Source of the DNA: an uncultured Lachnospiraceae bacterium
GTDB lineage: Bacteria > Bacillota > Clostridia > Lachnospirales > Lachnospiraceae
DNA length: 64,000 nucleotides
Direction of reading: 5' to 3'
Assembly (NCBI GenBank): GCA_947588995.1
Contig: CANPZI010000007.1
Coordinates: forward strand, 62,001-126,000
The notes beneath the pieces were generated by a model. It saw only the letters and a program-made list of their open reading frames with translations. It was not told where the DNA came from and did not search any database. Shown one piece after another: positions 36,437 to 44,189 of the stretch; the stretch's first letter is position 1, and every line of letters begins with the position of its first letter. The translations under genes were made by a program, and so were the position numbers.

Positions 36437-36940
36437 ATGGTCGCACTGAAAATCACGAATGTCAGACAATTCATGGAGAAATTTCTGAAAGGCGGAGACT
36501 TCGACTCTTTTCTTCTGGAGGAGGCGGTCGTCAGCACCTACAACACCTTTCACATAGACGGCCGCCAGAACAGAGCGTTCTACACGGCCGAGGAGTGGGA
36601 CGACCACGAGATCCGTCCCTACGACTTCTCCCTGTGGAAAACCATGCGCCCGCTCTGCTTCGACCTGATCAAGGGTACACACACGCCCACCGCTTTTCGC
36701 TTTGTGCTGCACCTGATGCCCGACTACGCGGACTCAATCCTGCGCGGCGGCGAGACGAATGTGACGGCCGAACAGGTGAAAGCTTTCGTCCTGACCGTCA
36801 AATACGACGGCGCCGGCCTCACGCTCGTGACCGGCACCGCTTTCCACACTTTCCTGCCAGACAGGACGCCGGACGCCCTGTGGGACGCTGCGCTCAAACA
36901 GTTCCTCTCGAGAAAGGAAATTGCGTTTGAAGAATTGTAA
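36437..36940 (+). CDS. DUF5721 family protein
   Basis: A 167-residue cytoplasmic protein starting MVALKITNVRQFMEKFLKGGDFD. It has no signal peptide or membrane segment. The sequence is typical of the DUF5721 family found in Lachnospiraceae, with the core YDFSLWKTMRPLCFDLIKG and FRFVLHLMPDYADSIL; function unknown. ATG 36437 follows CGGAGGCAGATT; the longer ORF track start would translate the repeats and is not supported. The repeat-bearing leader may control expression. Confidence 0.8.
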   Translation: MVALKITNVRQFMEKFLKGGDFDSFLLEEAVVSTYNTFHIDGRQNRAFYTAEEWDDHEIRPYDFSLWKTMRPLCFDLIKGTHTPTAFRFVLHLMPDYADSILRGGETNVTAEQVKAFVLTVKYDGAGLTLVTGTAFHTFLPDRTPDALWDAALKQFLSRKEIAFEEL

Positions 36941-36978
36941 TATCTGAGTGGAAAACCGTGCGGCGCCAGACACGCCTT

Positions 36979-37299
36979 TCATCTGTAAGACGCCGCACAG
37001 CGCATACTCATATCCGCCGCCGCCATGACCATCGCAAAGAGCAGCATAAGCGCCAGCATGATCACGGCGGCGAAGTCATAGACCACCTTGCTCTCCTGTC
37101 TTGCAGAACTGCGGCTCTCCCACAGGATCTCGCAGCCAAGTACGATGAAGACCACGGGCCAGCATCGGAAGATGTATTCATACCGCAATGAGGGCACGAA
37201 AATGTGGATCAGAAAGAGAACGCCATAGCAAAGCAGCGTAATCCCGAAAGTCACAGTGCCGACTCTGCGGACACGATAAGTCTTAGTCTCTTCTCCCAC
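36979..37299 (-). CDS. small membrane protein with LiaF/DUF5668-like segments
   Basis: A 106-residue protein with three hydrophobic segments: VGTVTFGITLLCYGVLFLI, a middle one containing RCWPVVFIVLGCEILWES, and AAVIMLALMLLFAMVMA. The middle pattern resembles the LiaI/LiaF-type transmembrane domain. The GTG at 37297-37299 with GAGGTGAGG upstream is the best start; the ORF track start lies inside the upstream gene. It is the last gene of the ECF sigma operon, following the previous stop by 10 bp. Role in envelope stress is inferred from that context. Confidence 0.68.
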   Translation of the reverse strand: MGEETKTYRVRRVGTVTFGITLLCYGVLFLIHIFVPSLRYEYIFRCWPVVFIVLGCEILWESRSSARQESKVVYDFAAVIMLALMLLFAMVMAAADMSMRCAASYR

Positions 37300-37309
37300 A
37301 GCCCTCACC

Positions 37310-37963
37310 TCACTCTCCCGCCGTATCGTTCGGAGCCGTCTGTTCCTGTTCCTTCTCCGTCCCGGATATATGCCGCTCCTGCGCTGCCCTGTCCGGCACG
37401 GTTTCCACGCGCGCCGCATCTTCCATATTTCTCATATCTTCCATATCTATCACTTTCCCGCCGCGTATCAGCCTGAGGCCGATCCAGATGACGGCGAACG
37501 CGAAGATCAGACGGGGCAGATCATTATTTACAAAGTAGCTGATCTCCCTCAGGAAGACATTGTCGGCTCCGAATATCCCGAACAGCCAGCCAAACGCCAC
37601 ATTCCACAGCATGATAACGCCAATCACGATCATCACGACAGCCGCCGCCTTTTTCTTTCCCGCAAGGACGCCTTTGATCTCCTCCATGTCATTCCCCAGC
37701 CCGTAGAAATACCGGTCCGGCATATTCGCAAAATCTTCGTCGCTCATCGCGCCCAGATGATTCGCGTGAAAGAAGCTGTAGACATACATGACGACCGGAA
37801 AAATCGCAAACACGCCGATCTCCATAATCGCCACCAAAGCTGTCAGGATCGCAAAACCCAGCATCAGGCTTACGCCCATCTTCATAAATCCCAGATACAT
37901 CTCGCCCATCCCGGGGACGAACGAACATAAAAACAACAAAAAACGGTTCCTTTTTCTTTTCAT
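37310..37963 (-). CDS. multi-pass membrane protein of the ECF sigma operon
   Basis: A 217-residue protein with about five hydrophobic segments. The N-terminal half (FLCSFVPGMGEMYLGFMKMG) resembles TM2-type membrane proteins, the C-terminal half (VVMIVIGVIMLWNVAFGWLFG, IFAFAVIWIGLRLIRGG) the LiaF-like domain, and the last 40 residues are charged. ATG 37963 follows GGAGGAAGACG. It lies between the anti-sigma gene (73 bp) and the smaller membrane protein. Function unknown; envelope sensing is a reasonable inference. Confidence 0.7.
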   Translation of the reverse strand: MKRKRNRFLLFLCSFVPGMGEMYLGFMKMGVSLMLGFAILTALVAIMEIGVFAIFPVVMYVYSFFHANHLGAMSDEDFANMPDRYFYGLGNDMEEIKGVLAGKKKAAAVVMIVIGVIMLWNVAFGWLFGIFGADNVFLREISYFVNNDLPRLIFAFAVIWIGLRLIRGGKVIDMEDMRNMEDAARVETVPDRAAQERHISGTEKEQEQTAPNDTAGE

Positions 37964-38036
37964 ATTCCGTCTTCCTCCATTCTGAAATGTCACAGCTTTG
38001 CCGCGCGCGGCGCAAACGCAAAGCCTCCCGAGCCGT

Positions 38037-38510
38037 CTACCGCGCGTCCGTCTTCCCCGACAGACTCTCGCCGATAGCCGCGATCCTCTCTTTCATCTTC
38101 CCATAGAACCCTTCCGGCCCGCCGCGCTCCTGTCTCGCAAGATAGCGCTCCCACTCGGCCTCAACGCTCATCCGGCGCTCGGCCGCCATTTCCTCCTGCT
38201 CCTCCTGCTCCCGCTGCAGATTGTAAGACAGCTCCGCGCCAGCCGCCCTGTCTGCCGGCATAAAGAGCAGGACCGCCAACGCCGCCGCCATCCCTGCAAG
38301 CACTTTCGCGCGATATATAAAGAGCTGTCTGTCCGCCGCACGCCGCCGCTCGCGCCTCACCCGCGCCAGAGTCTCTTCTCTCAGACAGGCGGGCGCATGC
38401 AGCAGTCCTCCCGCCTCGACACTCTCCATCAGTCTTTGGAACGCCTCCTCGGAGAAGCTGCCGCTGTCCTGTGCGAAATTTCCCCGCTCTTTTTCTCTCT
38501 CCCGCATCAT
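38037..38510 (-). CDS. putative anti-sigma factor, single membrane span
   Basis: A 157-residue protein with a soluble N-terminal half (SEEAFQRLMESVEAGGLLHAPACLREETL), one membrane segment at about residues 70-86 (VLAGMAAALAVLLFMPA) and a Glu/Arg-rich helical extracytoplasmic part. Its start overlaps the sigma factor stop by 4 bp (ATGA), the classic sigma/anti-sigma coupling. The sequence has no recognised zinc anti-sigma motif (H-x3-C-x2-C). The assignment rests on topology and position. Confidence 0.7.
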   Translation of the reverse strand: MMREREKERGNFAQDSGSFSEEAFQRLMESVEAGGLLHAPACLREETLARVRRERRRAADRQLFIYRAKVLAGMAAALAVLLFMPADRAAGAELSYNLQREQEEQEEMAAERRMSVEAEWERYLARQERGGPEGFYGKMKERIAAIGESLSGKTDAR

Positions 38511-39019
38511 GCGCCGTCCTCCTTCCCCATGTACATCTTCCTTAGCATCGCCCGCGCGCGGTAGATCTGCGTCTGCACCGTCTTCCGCTTCATATTCCTC
38601 TGCGCCGCGATCTCGGCCGCATCCAGTTCATCATAGTAATACGCTTTGGCGATCTCATCATAAGGCGGTTTCAGCAATCTGCACCTGTCAAGCAGCGTCT
38701 GCCTGACCTCCCGCTCCAGCACGACGCTCTCCGGCGACTGCTCCGGGGCGTTTCGCGCGTCTTCGCCCGCATTCTCCGTCGGAACACTCCTCCTGCCCGC
38801 GCTCTGCAGATAGTCGATGCACTTGTTCGCGGCGATCCTGCACAGCCACGCTTTCTCATGCGCGCCGTCGAACTGTTCCAGATGCCTGTACGCCGCAAGG
38901 AAAGTCTCCTGCGTCAGATCCTCGGAGGCAAAGTAATCCGCCGTCATCCGATAACAGATGGTAAAGACCAGATGTTGGTAGGAATCGATCAGCGCCGCTA
39001 ATTGTTCTTCCCGATTGAT
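38507..39019 (-). CDS. ECF-type RNA polymerase sigma factor with non-canonical start
   Basis: Region 2 shows DYFASEDLTQETFLAAYRHLEQFD and WLCRIAANKCIDYLQSAGRR; region 4 shows DEIAKAYYYDELDAAEIAAQRNMKRKTVQTQIYRARAMLRK. The ORF track begins at an internal ATG (38947), which would drop helix 2.1. In the same frame upstream lies NREEQLAALIDSYQHLVFTICYR, clearly region 2.1, but no ATG, GTG or TTG. The frame opens at an ATC (39017-39019) 8 nt after GGAAGGGGG, where an ATG would be expected. Alternatively an ATG at 39041 would join if one G of a five-G run were absent. The gene leads a four-gene operon with anti-sigma and membrane proteins. A TATAAT lies at 39052-39057. Confidence 0.82.
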   Translation of the reverse strand: MNREEQLAALIDSYQHLVFTICYRMTADYFASEDLTQETFLAAYRHLEQFDGAHEKAWLCRIAANKCIDYLQSAGRRSVPTENAGEDARNAPEQSPESVVLEREVRQTLLDRCRLLKPPYDEIAKAYYYDELDAAEIAAQRNMKRKTVQTQIYRARAMLRKMYMGKEDGA

Positions 39020-39108
39020 ATGCTCTGCCCCCTTCCTGCATCGATCTGTCTATTATAACGAGACAGCTTTCGGATCGTCTTCGGATTTTGCAATTTTTCC
39101 TGTCAATT

Positions 39109-40800
39109 CTATATATCGAAAGACACTCTCATCATCTCCGGTATGGAGGTGATTCCCTCGAGCACATACTTGGTCGCGCTCATGCGCAGGGTATTCATCC
39201 CCTCCTCGAGCGCCTTATTTTTGATGTCCTCCGCGGTGCCGTTTTTGCTGATGATCGTTTTCAGCGGCTGTGTCACTTCCATGATCTCATAGACGCCGAT
39301 ACGGCCCTTGAAGCCCGTGTTGTCACACCGCGGACAGCCGCAGGGTTCATAGACGGTCACATCCGCGTCAGGCTCCAGCATCAGAAGTTCCAGATCATCC
39401 GCCGTCGCTTTCTTCGCTTTCTTGCATTCCGGGCAGAGACGACGCACCAGACGCTGGGCAATCACGCCGATGGTCGCGTCCGCGATCAGATAGGGCTCGA
39501 TTCCCATATCCGCCAGACGGGTGATCGTGCTCGCCGCCGAGTTCGTGTGCAGCGTGGACACCACCAGATGACCCGTGATCGAGGCCTGTACCGCGATGGA
39601 CGCCGTCTCCTGATCACGGATCTCACCGATCATGATGATATCCGGGTCCTGACGCAGGATGGAGCGAAGCGCCGATGCGAAAGTCAGGTTCGCCTTGTTG
39701 TTGACCTGCACCTGATTGATACCGTCGATGTTCGCCTCCACAGGATCCTCGACGGTGATGATATTCACGTCCTCCTTGTTCAGCTCGCTGAGCGCGGTGT
39801 ACAGCGTCGTGGATTTACCGCTTCCGGTAGGCCCTGTAACCAGCAGGATACCGTGCGGGTTCATCAGGATATGGTCGAATTTCTTCAGTTCCTCCGGCCG
39901 CAGGCCGAGCTGGCTCTTCTCCCTGGACAGAGCGTTCTTCGAGGTGAGACGCATAACGATCTTCTCGCCATAGACGGTGGGCAGGATAGATACACGGATA
40001 TCGTACTCTCTTCTGTCCACGACCTGCGTGATACGACCGTCCTGCGGCTTTCTCTTCTCAGAGATATCCATGCCGCCGATGATCTTGATACGGGCCACCA
40101 TGGCGGGCAGCAGGCGCACGTTGTAGGTCGCTTTCTCATACAGCGCGCCGTCGATACGATAGCGGATGCGCACCTGACGCTCCATCGGCTCAATATGGAT
40201 ATCGGAGGCTCTCTGTCTGACCGCCTGTTCGATCATACCCTTGACCAGCTGCACGATCGGGGAGTTGTTGACGTCCTCGCTGTAGAGGTCCTCCTGCTCC
40301 TCCATCTGGCTTTCTTTTTCCCTGGTGTACTCCTCCAGCGCGGAATTCACCTCAGCCTGCCCGTAATAGCGGTCCAGAGCCAGCATGACGCTGCTCGTCG
40401 TCGCCACCACCGGTTCTACCTGCATGTTGGTGATGATATTGATATCGTCCAGAGCCGCCATATCCATCGGGTCGGACATCGCGACACGCAGCATCATCGT
40501 CTCCGGAGAATACTCAAAAGGCAGACACTTGTACTTCTTGAGCACATTGACGGGCACCAGCTTGAGCACTTCCTCGTCGATCTCTACATTCTGCAGCTCC
40601 ACCATATCGTAGCGCAGCTGGCTGCTCAAGGCTTTCGCGATGTTCTCCTCCGTCACGAACCCCTCGTCCACCAGCACCTCGCCAAGCTTGCGCCCCGTGC
40701 CTTTCTGGCGCGCCAATCCCTTTTCCAAATCTGCTTCGGTGAGTACGCCGCTGTTTACCAGAACGTCGCCGAGACGCATCTTTTTTCTGTTGACATCCAT
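39109..40800 (-). CDS. pilB: type IV pilus assembly ATPase PilB / GspE
   Basis: PilB powers pilus extension. The 563-residue protein has an N-terminal MshEN-type domain (RLGDVLVNSGVLTEADLEKGLARQ), and a C-terminal ATPase with Walker A GPTGSGKSTTLYTAL, Asp box ITVEDPVEANIDG, Walker B with IGEIRDQETA and His box STLHTNSAASTITRL. A tetracysteine zinc site (CPEC, later CGCPRC) is intact, as in extension rather than retraction ATPases. ATG 40800 follows AAGGTG. It is downstream of comM-dprA with its own promoter. Pilin and PilC genes are not in this window. Confidence 0.94.
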   Translation of the reverse strand: MDVNRKKMRLGDVLVNSGVLTEADLEKGLARQKGTGRKLGEVLVDEGFVTEENIAKALSSQLRYDMVELQNVEIDEEVLKLVPVNVLKKYKCLPFEYSPETMMLRVAMSDPMDMAALDDINIITNMQVEPVVATTSSVMLALDRYYGQAEVNSALEEYTREKESQMEEQEDLYSEDVNNSPIVQLVKGMIEQAVRQRASDIHIEPMERQVRIRYRIDGALYEKATYNVRLLPAMVARIKIIGGMDISEKRKPQDGRITQVVDRREYDIRVSILPTVYGEKIVMRLTSKNALSREKSQLGLRPEELKKFDHILMNPHGILLVTGPTGSGKSTTLYTALSELNKEDVNIITVEDPVEANIDGINQVQVNNKANLTFASALRSILRQDPDIIMIGEIRDQETASIAVQASITGHLVVSTLHTNSAASTITRLADMGIEPYLIADATIGVIAQRLVRRLCPECKKAKKATADDLELLMLEPDADVTVYEPCGCPRCDNTGFKGRIGVYEIMEVTQPLKTIISKNGTAEDIKNKALEEGMNTLRMSATKYVLEGITSIPEMMRVSFDI

Positions 40801-40854
40801 AGTCACAAACACCTTCCCTAATCTGTATGACCTCAAACCGCTTATGTCATTTTT

Positions 40855-40884
40855 ATTTTATCACAGAAGGCCGCTGTATGCCAA
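40855..40884 (-). promoter_or_regulatory. promoter of pilB
   Basis: TTGGCA (40879-40884), 18 bp and TAAAAT (40855-40860) on the minus strand, about 55 bp before the pilB start. Confidence 0.6.
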
Positions 40885-40956
40885 GAAATATTCTGTTTTT
40901 CGTCCTCCAAATTATCTTTTCCCTGCCGCCGCATGCCGGCGCCGGACTCTGCCCTA

Positions 40957-42081
40957 TCACTGCCTGACATAGAGGCCGCCGGTCTGCCTTGCATAACCGT
41001 CGGCGCACAGCTTCAAAAGTTCCAGGCACAACTCGGAGATCGTCAGGGCATCCCCGTAGGCATCCGCATATCTTTGGCGCAGTTCTTCCGTCGTCTGCGG
41101 CCGGTAGTCCAGCAGTTTCCCGACCCTGCCCTGCCTGCCGCCCGGAAGAATGCCCGCGCGCTTTGTCCGCTCTGCGGATACGCCCTCGCCCGCCTCCACA
41201 CCCAACTCCCGCAGCAGTTCCTCCGGCGATTCGACAAGCGCCGCCCCCTGCCTGATCAGTCTGTTGCAGCCCCGGCTGAGCGGATCCGTCACCCGCCCCG
41301 GCACGGCATAGACCTCCCGCCCCTGTTCCAGCGCCATATCCACGGTGATCAGCGTGCCGCTGCGCTCTTTTGCCTCCACCACGAGCACGCCGTCGCACAG
41401 TCCGCTGATAATACGGTTTCTGGGCGGAAAAAGCAGAGAACGTGGCTCAATCCCCGGCGGATACTCGGAACAGATTCCGCCCTGCGCGATCAGTTGCTCA
41501 TAGAGCCGCCTGTTCTCCGGCGGATAGCAGATATCCACGCCGCAGCCCAGCACCCCCAGCGAATAGCCGCCGGCATCGAGCGCCGCCTGCTGCCCGATTC
41601 CGTCCACACCCCGCGCCATGCCGCTCACGATCTGCACATCCGACTCCGCCAGCGCCGCCGCAAACTCTCCGGCCACGGCTCTGCCGTATGCCGAACAGTT
41701 TCTCGCCCCGATCAGCGCCAGCGTTTTCCTCCCGTGCTCCGGCAGCCTGCCCACATAGTATAACGCGCACGGCGCGTCGGGGATCGCCGCCAGCTTCTTA
41801 GGATACTCCTCCTCTCCCAGCGAGACGAAAGAGATGCCTCTCTCCCGCAGTTTCCCGTACTCTTTCTCCACGTCGAACACCGGCGCAGACGCCTCCAGCG
41901 CGACAGCTTTCTCCCGATACCGCCCAGTCAGCTTCTCCGCCAGATGTCCCGAAAGCGCCAGCCTGTAGATTTCCTCCGGCGTGCCGGTCTGCAGAAGCGC
42001 CCTGACCAATCCCCTGCTCCCCATACCGGAACCCTGAAAAAGCCAGTGCATATACGCCTTGCCCGTTTCCCGTTCCGTCAT
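40957..42081 (-). CDS. dprA: DNA processing protein DprA
   Basis: DprA protects incoming single-stranded DNA and loads RecA. The 374-residue protein has an N-terminal helical domain (GMGSRGLVRALLQTGTPEEIYR), the Rossmann-like core with LALIGARNCSAYG, IVSGMARGVDGIGQQAAL, GVLGCGVDICYPPENRRL and LITVDMALEQGREVYAVPG, and a C-terminal winged-helix region ending KLCADGYARQTGGLYVRQ. The ORF track start is 62 codons early; ATG 42081 follows GGAGG and overlaps the comM stop. comM-dprA therefore form a coupled pair. Confidence 0.95.
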   Translation of the reverse strand: MTERETGKAYMHWLFQGSGMGSRGLVRALLQTGTPEEIYRLALSGHLAEKLTGRYREKAVALEASAPVFDVEKEYGKLRERGISFVSLGEEEYPKKLAAIPDAPCALYYVGRLPEHGRKTLALIGARNCSAYGRAVAGEFAAALAESDVQIVSGMARGVDGIGQQAALDAGGYSLGVLGCGVDICYPPENRRLYEQLIAQGGICSEYPPGIEPRSLLFPPRNRIISGLCDGVLVVEAKERSGTLITVDMALEQGREVYAVPGRVTDPLSRGCNRLIRQGAALVESPEELLRELGVEAGEGVSAERTKRAGILPGGRQGRVGKLLDYRPQTTEELRQRYADAYGDALTISELCLELLKLCADGYARQTGGLYVRQ

Positions 42082-43649
42082 TGAAACACCTCCATATTCC
42101 TGTAGCAGACCGCCTCCGCCAGATGCGTCTCCCCGACACGCTCGCTGCCCTCCAGATCCGCGATCGTCCGCGCCACCTTGACGACTCTGTGATAGCCTCG
42201 GGCGGAGAGCTGCAGGGAGGCGAACATTTTCTCCATAAACCGTCTCTCTTTTCCGCCAAGAGGACAATATTTGTCCACATCGGCGGCTTTCATATCCGCA
42301 TTGAAGCGTATCTTCGTGCCTGCGAAACGCTCCGTCTGCCGTCTTCTGGCCTCCAGGACCTGCGCACGCATCCGCGCGCTGTCCTCCCCCGTCTCATGCC
42401 GCGCGATATCGCAAAAAGGCAGCGGTTTGGCCTCCACGCAGATATCCATCCTGTCCAGAATCGGCCCGGACACCCGCCGCAGATAACGCCTGATCTCGCC
42501 GGGTGTGCAGCGGCAGCGCCCCATATCCGGATAATATCCGCAGGGGCAGGGATTCATCGCACCCACCAGCATAAAATCCGCGGGATACTCATAGGTGGCG
42601 CGGCTGCGCGCGATCTGCACCCGCCTGTCCTCCAGCGGCTGCCTGAGGATATCGAGTGTCTCCCTCTTAAACTCCGGCAGTTCATCCAGAAAAAGAACTC
42701 CTCTGTGCGCGAGACTGACAATCCCCGGCGCCGGTATCCTGCCGCCGCCCACAAGTGCCTGTCCCGTAACCGTGTGATGGGGACTCATAAATGGCCGATC
42801 AATCATAAGTCTGTGATCCGTCGTGCGCCATTTCGGTTTCAGCATTCCCCTGATACTGTAGACCGAAGCCACCTCGAGCGTCTCCTCAGGAGACAGGGGC
42901 GGCAGAATCGCAGGGATGCGGCGCGCCAGCATCGTCTTGCCTGACCCCGGCGTCCCGACCACCAGCAGGTTATGAAATCCGGCCGCCGCCACTTTCGCCG
43001 CCCGCTTCAGGCTCTCCTGTCCCCTCATGTCCGCAAAATCTTCCCTGCTCCCGCTCTCCTCTACGGCCTCTCCCGCTCCAAAGCGCGGCGGCACGGCGTC
43101 TTCGCTGCCCTGTCCGGCGCACGCCTTTCCCTGTCTGCCCGCGCCGTTCAACACTTCTATCGTCTCCTGCAGGCTCGATACGCCGATGCTTTCCGTGCTC
43201 TCCACCAACATACCTTCCCACGCATTTTCCGCCGGCAGAATACAGCGTTTCACCCCGTGTGCGGCCGCCTCCCGCACGATAGGCAGAACGCCTTTCACGG
43301 GCTTGATCTCCCCGGACAGCCCCAGTTCTCCGATCAGCAGTGTGTTTTCCGCCGCTCCCGGCGCCAGCCTGGACAGCGCCGCCATGATGCCTACCGCCAC
43401 CGGCAGATCAAACATCGTTCCGCTCTTGTGGATATCTGCCGGCGACAGGTTCACGTTGACACAGGACGGCGGCAGGGATATGCCCGCATTCTTAAGCGCC
43501 ACCTTGACGCGCTCCCTGGCTTCCCGCACCTCCGAGCCCGGCAGACCCACGATCTGAAAACACGGCAGCCCCTGGGAGATATCCACCTCCACCTGCACCA
43601 TACAGCTGCGGATGCCGCAGATCGTCCCTGATGTAATTGTACTGAACAA
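42078..43649 (-). CDS. comM: ComM/YifB family Mg-chelatase-like AAA+ ATPase
   Basis: ComM is a hexameric helicase that promotes branch migration during natural transformation. The 523-residue protein shows the N-terminal LonC-like domain (GLPCFQIVGLPGSEVREARE, VNLSPADI), Walker A VVGTPGSGKTMLARRIPA, Walker B GVLFLDELPEF, the NPCPCGYYPD insertion and a C-terminal helical domain. The start is a TTG at 43647-43649 with AAAGGAGGG upstream, giving the expected N-terminus LFSTITSGTICGI; the ORF track start is too early. dprA overlaps its end. It is preceded by a structured leader and an inverted-repeat promoter. Confidence 0.93.
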   Translation of the reverse strand: MFSTITSGTICGIRSCMVQVEVDISQGLPCFQIVGLPGSEVREARERVKVALKNAGISLPPSCVNVNLSPADIHKSGTMFDLPVAVGIMAALSRLAPGAAENTLLIGELGLSGEIKPVKGVLPIVREAAAHGVKRCILPAENAWEGMLVESTESIGVSSLQETIEVLNGAGRQGKACAGQGSEDAVPPRFGAGEAVEESGSREDFADMRGQESLKRAAKVAAAGFHNLLVVGTPGSGKTMLARRIPAILPPLSPEETLEVASVYSIRGMLKPKWRTTDHRLMIDRPFMSPHHTVTGQALVGGGRIPAPGIVSLAHRGVLFLDELPEFKRETLDILRQPLEDRRVQIARSRATYEYPADFMLVGAMNPCPCGYYPDMGRCRCTPGEIRRYLRRVSGPILDRMDICVEAKPLPFCDIARHETGEDSARMRAQVLEARRRQTERFAGTKIRFNADMKAADVDKYCPLGGKERRFMEKMFASLQLSARGYHRVVKVARTIADLEGSERVGETHLAEAVCYRNMEVFQ

Positions 43650-43806
43650 ATTTTTCCCTCCTTTTTGGCAGCTACAGACTCCCGTGATGTCCCTGCCCCT
43701 GTTTGTTCGCTGTCTCTGAATCACTGGCGATACGCCGGAATAACAGATATCGCAGACTGCGGCGGTTGTGCGCCCGCTGCGATATATTCAGAATGACGTT
43801 TATGTT
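43650..43806 (-). promoter_or_regulatory. structured 5' leader of comM (about 157 nt)
   Basis: The predicted comM leader contains a 9-bp stem ATATCGCAG / CTGCGATAT (43747-43755 with 43777-43785) enclosing a GC-rich inner hairpin. The same sequence read on the plus strand would be a small structured RNA followed by a T-run hairpin, so the coding strand of any RNA here is not settled. No short ORF with a good ribosome binding site is seen. Confidence 0.45.
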
Positions 43807-43812
43807 GTTTAC

Positions 43813-43849
43813 ATCATAAAAGGACTTGGCAGGGTTGTCAAGTCCTTTT
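43813..43849 (-). promoter_or_regulatory. comM promoter embedded in a perfect inverted repeat
   Basis: TTGACA (43836-43841), 17 bp and TATGAT (43813-43818) on the minus strand. The arms AAAAGGACTTG (43818-43828) and CAAGTCCTTTT (43839-43849) are a perfect 11-bp inverted repeat with a 10-bp spacer that overlaps both boxes. On the plus strand the repeat is followed by a T run, so it may instead, or also, be a terminator. Confidence 0.6.
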
Positions 43850-43860
43850 TGTTTGGGTTA

Positions 43861-43895
43861 TGCAAATATTTGCAGAAACTATTGCAAGAAGCAAT
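43861..43895 (+). promoter_or_regulatory. palindromes upstream of the hicAB promoter
   Basis: TGCAAATATTTGCA (43861-43874) is a perfect palindrome; ATTGC-AAGAA-GCAAT (43881-43895) is a second inverted repeat. Both lie just upstream of the hicA -35 box and could be HicB operators. Confidence 0.5.
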
Positions 43896-43905
43896 TACCG
43901 CTCCA

Positions 43906-43934
43906 TTGACGGATGTGTAAAAAATGTGTATAAT
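43906..43934 (+). promoter_or_regulatory. promoter of hicAB
   Basis: TTGACG (43906-43911), 17 bp and TATAAT (43929-43934), followed by a 28-nt leader with AAAGGAGGAG. Confidence 0.8.
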
Positions 43935-43962
43935 GATAATATAAATCCGAAAGGAGGAGATA

Positions 43963-44142
43963 ATGAAACAGAGAGATTTGGTAAAACAGCTTGAAAAAGC
44001 GGGATTTGTATTTTACAGGCACGACGGCAGCCATGATATATACAGACGCGGAGATGACATAGAACAAGTACCGCGGCACCGTGAAATAAACGAAAAGTTA
44101 AGCAAAGCGATATTACAAAAATGGGGCTTACAGAATATCTGA
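43963..44142 (+). CDS. hicA: HicA family mRNA interferase toxin
   Basis: A 59-residue protein just below the ORF track cutoff: MKQRDLVKQLEKAGFVFYRH, then DGSHDIYRRGDDIEQVPRHR and a final helix ending WGLQNI. This is the HicA double-stranded-RNA-binding-like fold; His24 in GSHDIY is the catalytic residue of the family. HicA cleaves mRNA independently of translation. ATG 43963 has AAAGGAGGAGATA upstream. The antitoxin gene hicB follows after 47 bp. The pair is AT-rich against GC-rich neighbours, which suggests lateral acquisition. Confidence 0.92.
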   Translation: MKQRDLVKQLEKAGFVFYRHDGSHDIYRRGDDIEQVPRHREINEKLSKAILQKWGLQNI

Positions 44143-44189
44143 TGACTAATCGGTATATAAAAAATAAAAGCGGAAAAAGGAGAAAAAAG

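Noticed and set aside
39088-40821. 577-residue plus-strand ORF
   Set aside because: It is the antisense shadow of pilB, with Arg/His/Gln-rich composition and no start signal. The same holds for long plus-strand ORFs at 8251-9771, 3220-4200 and 61429-62751.
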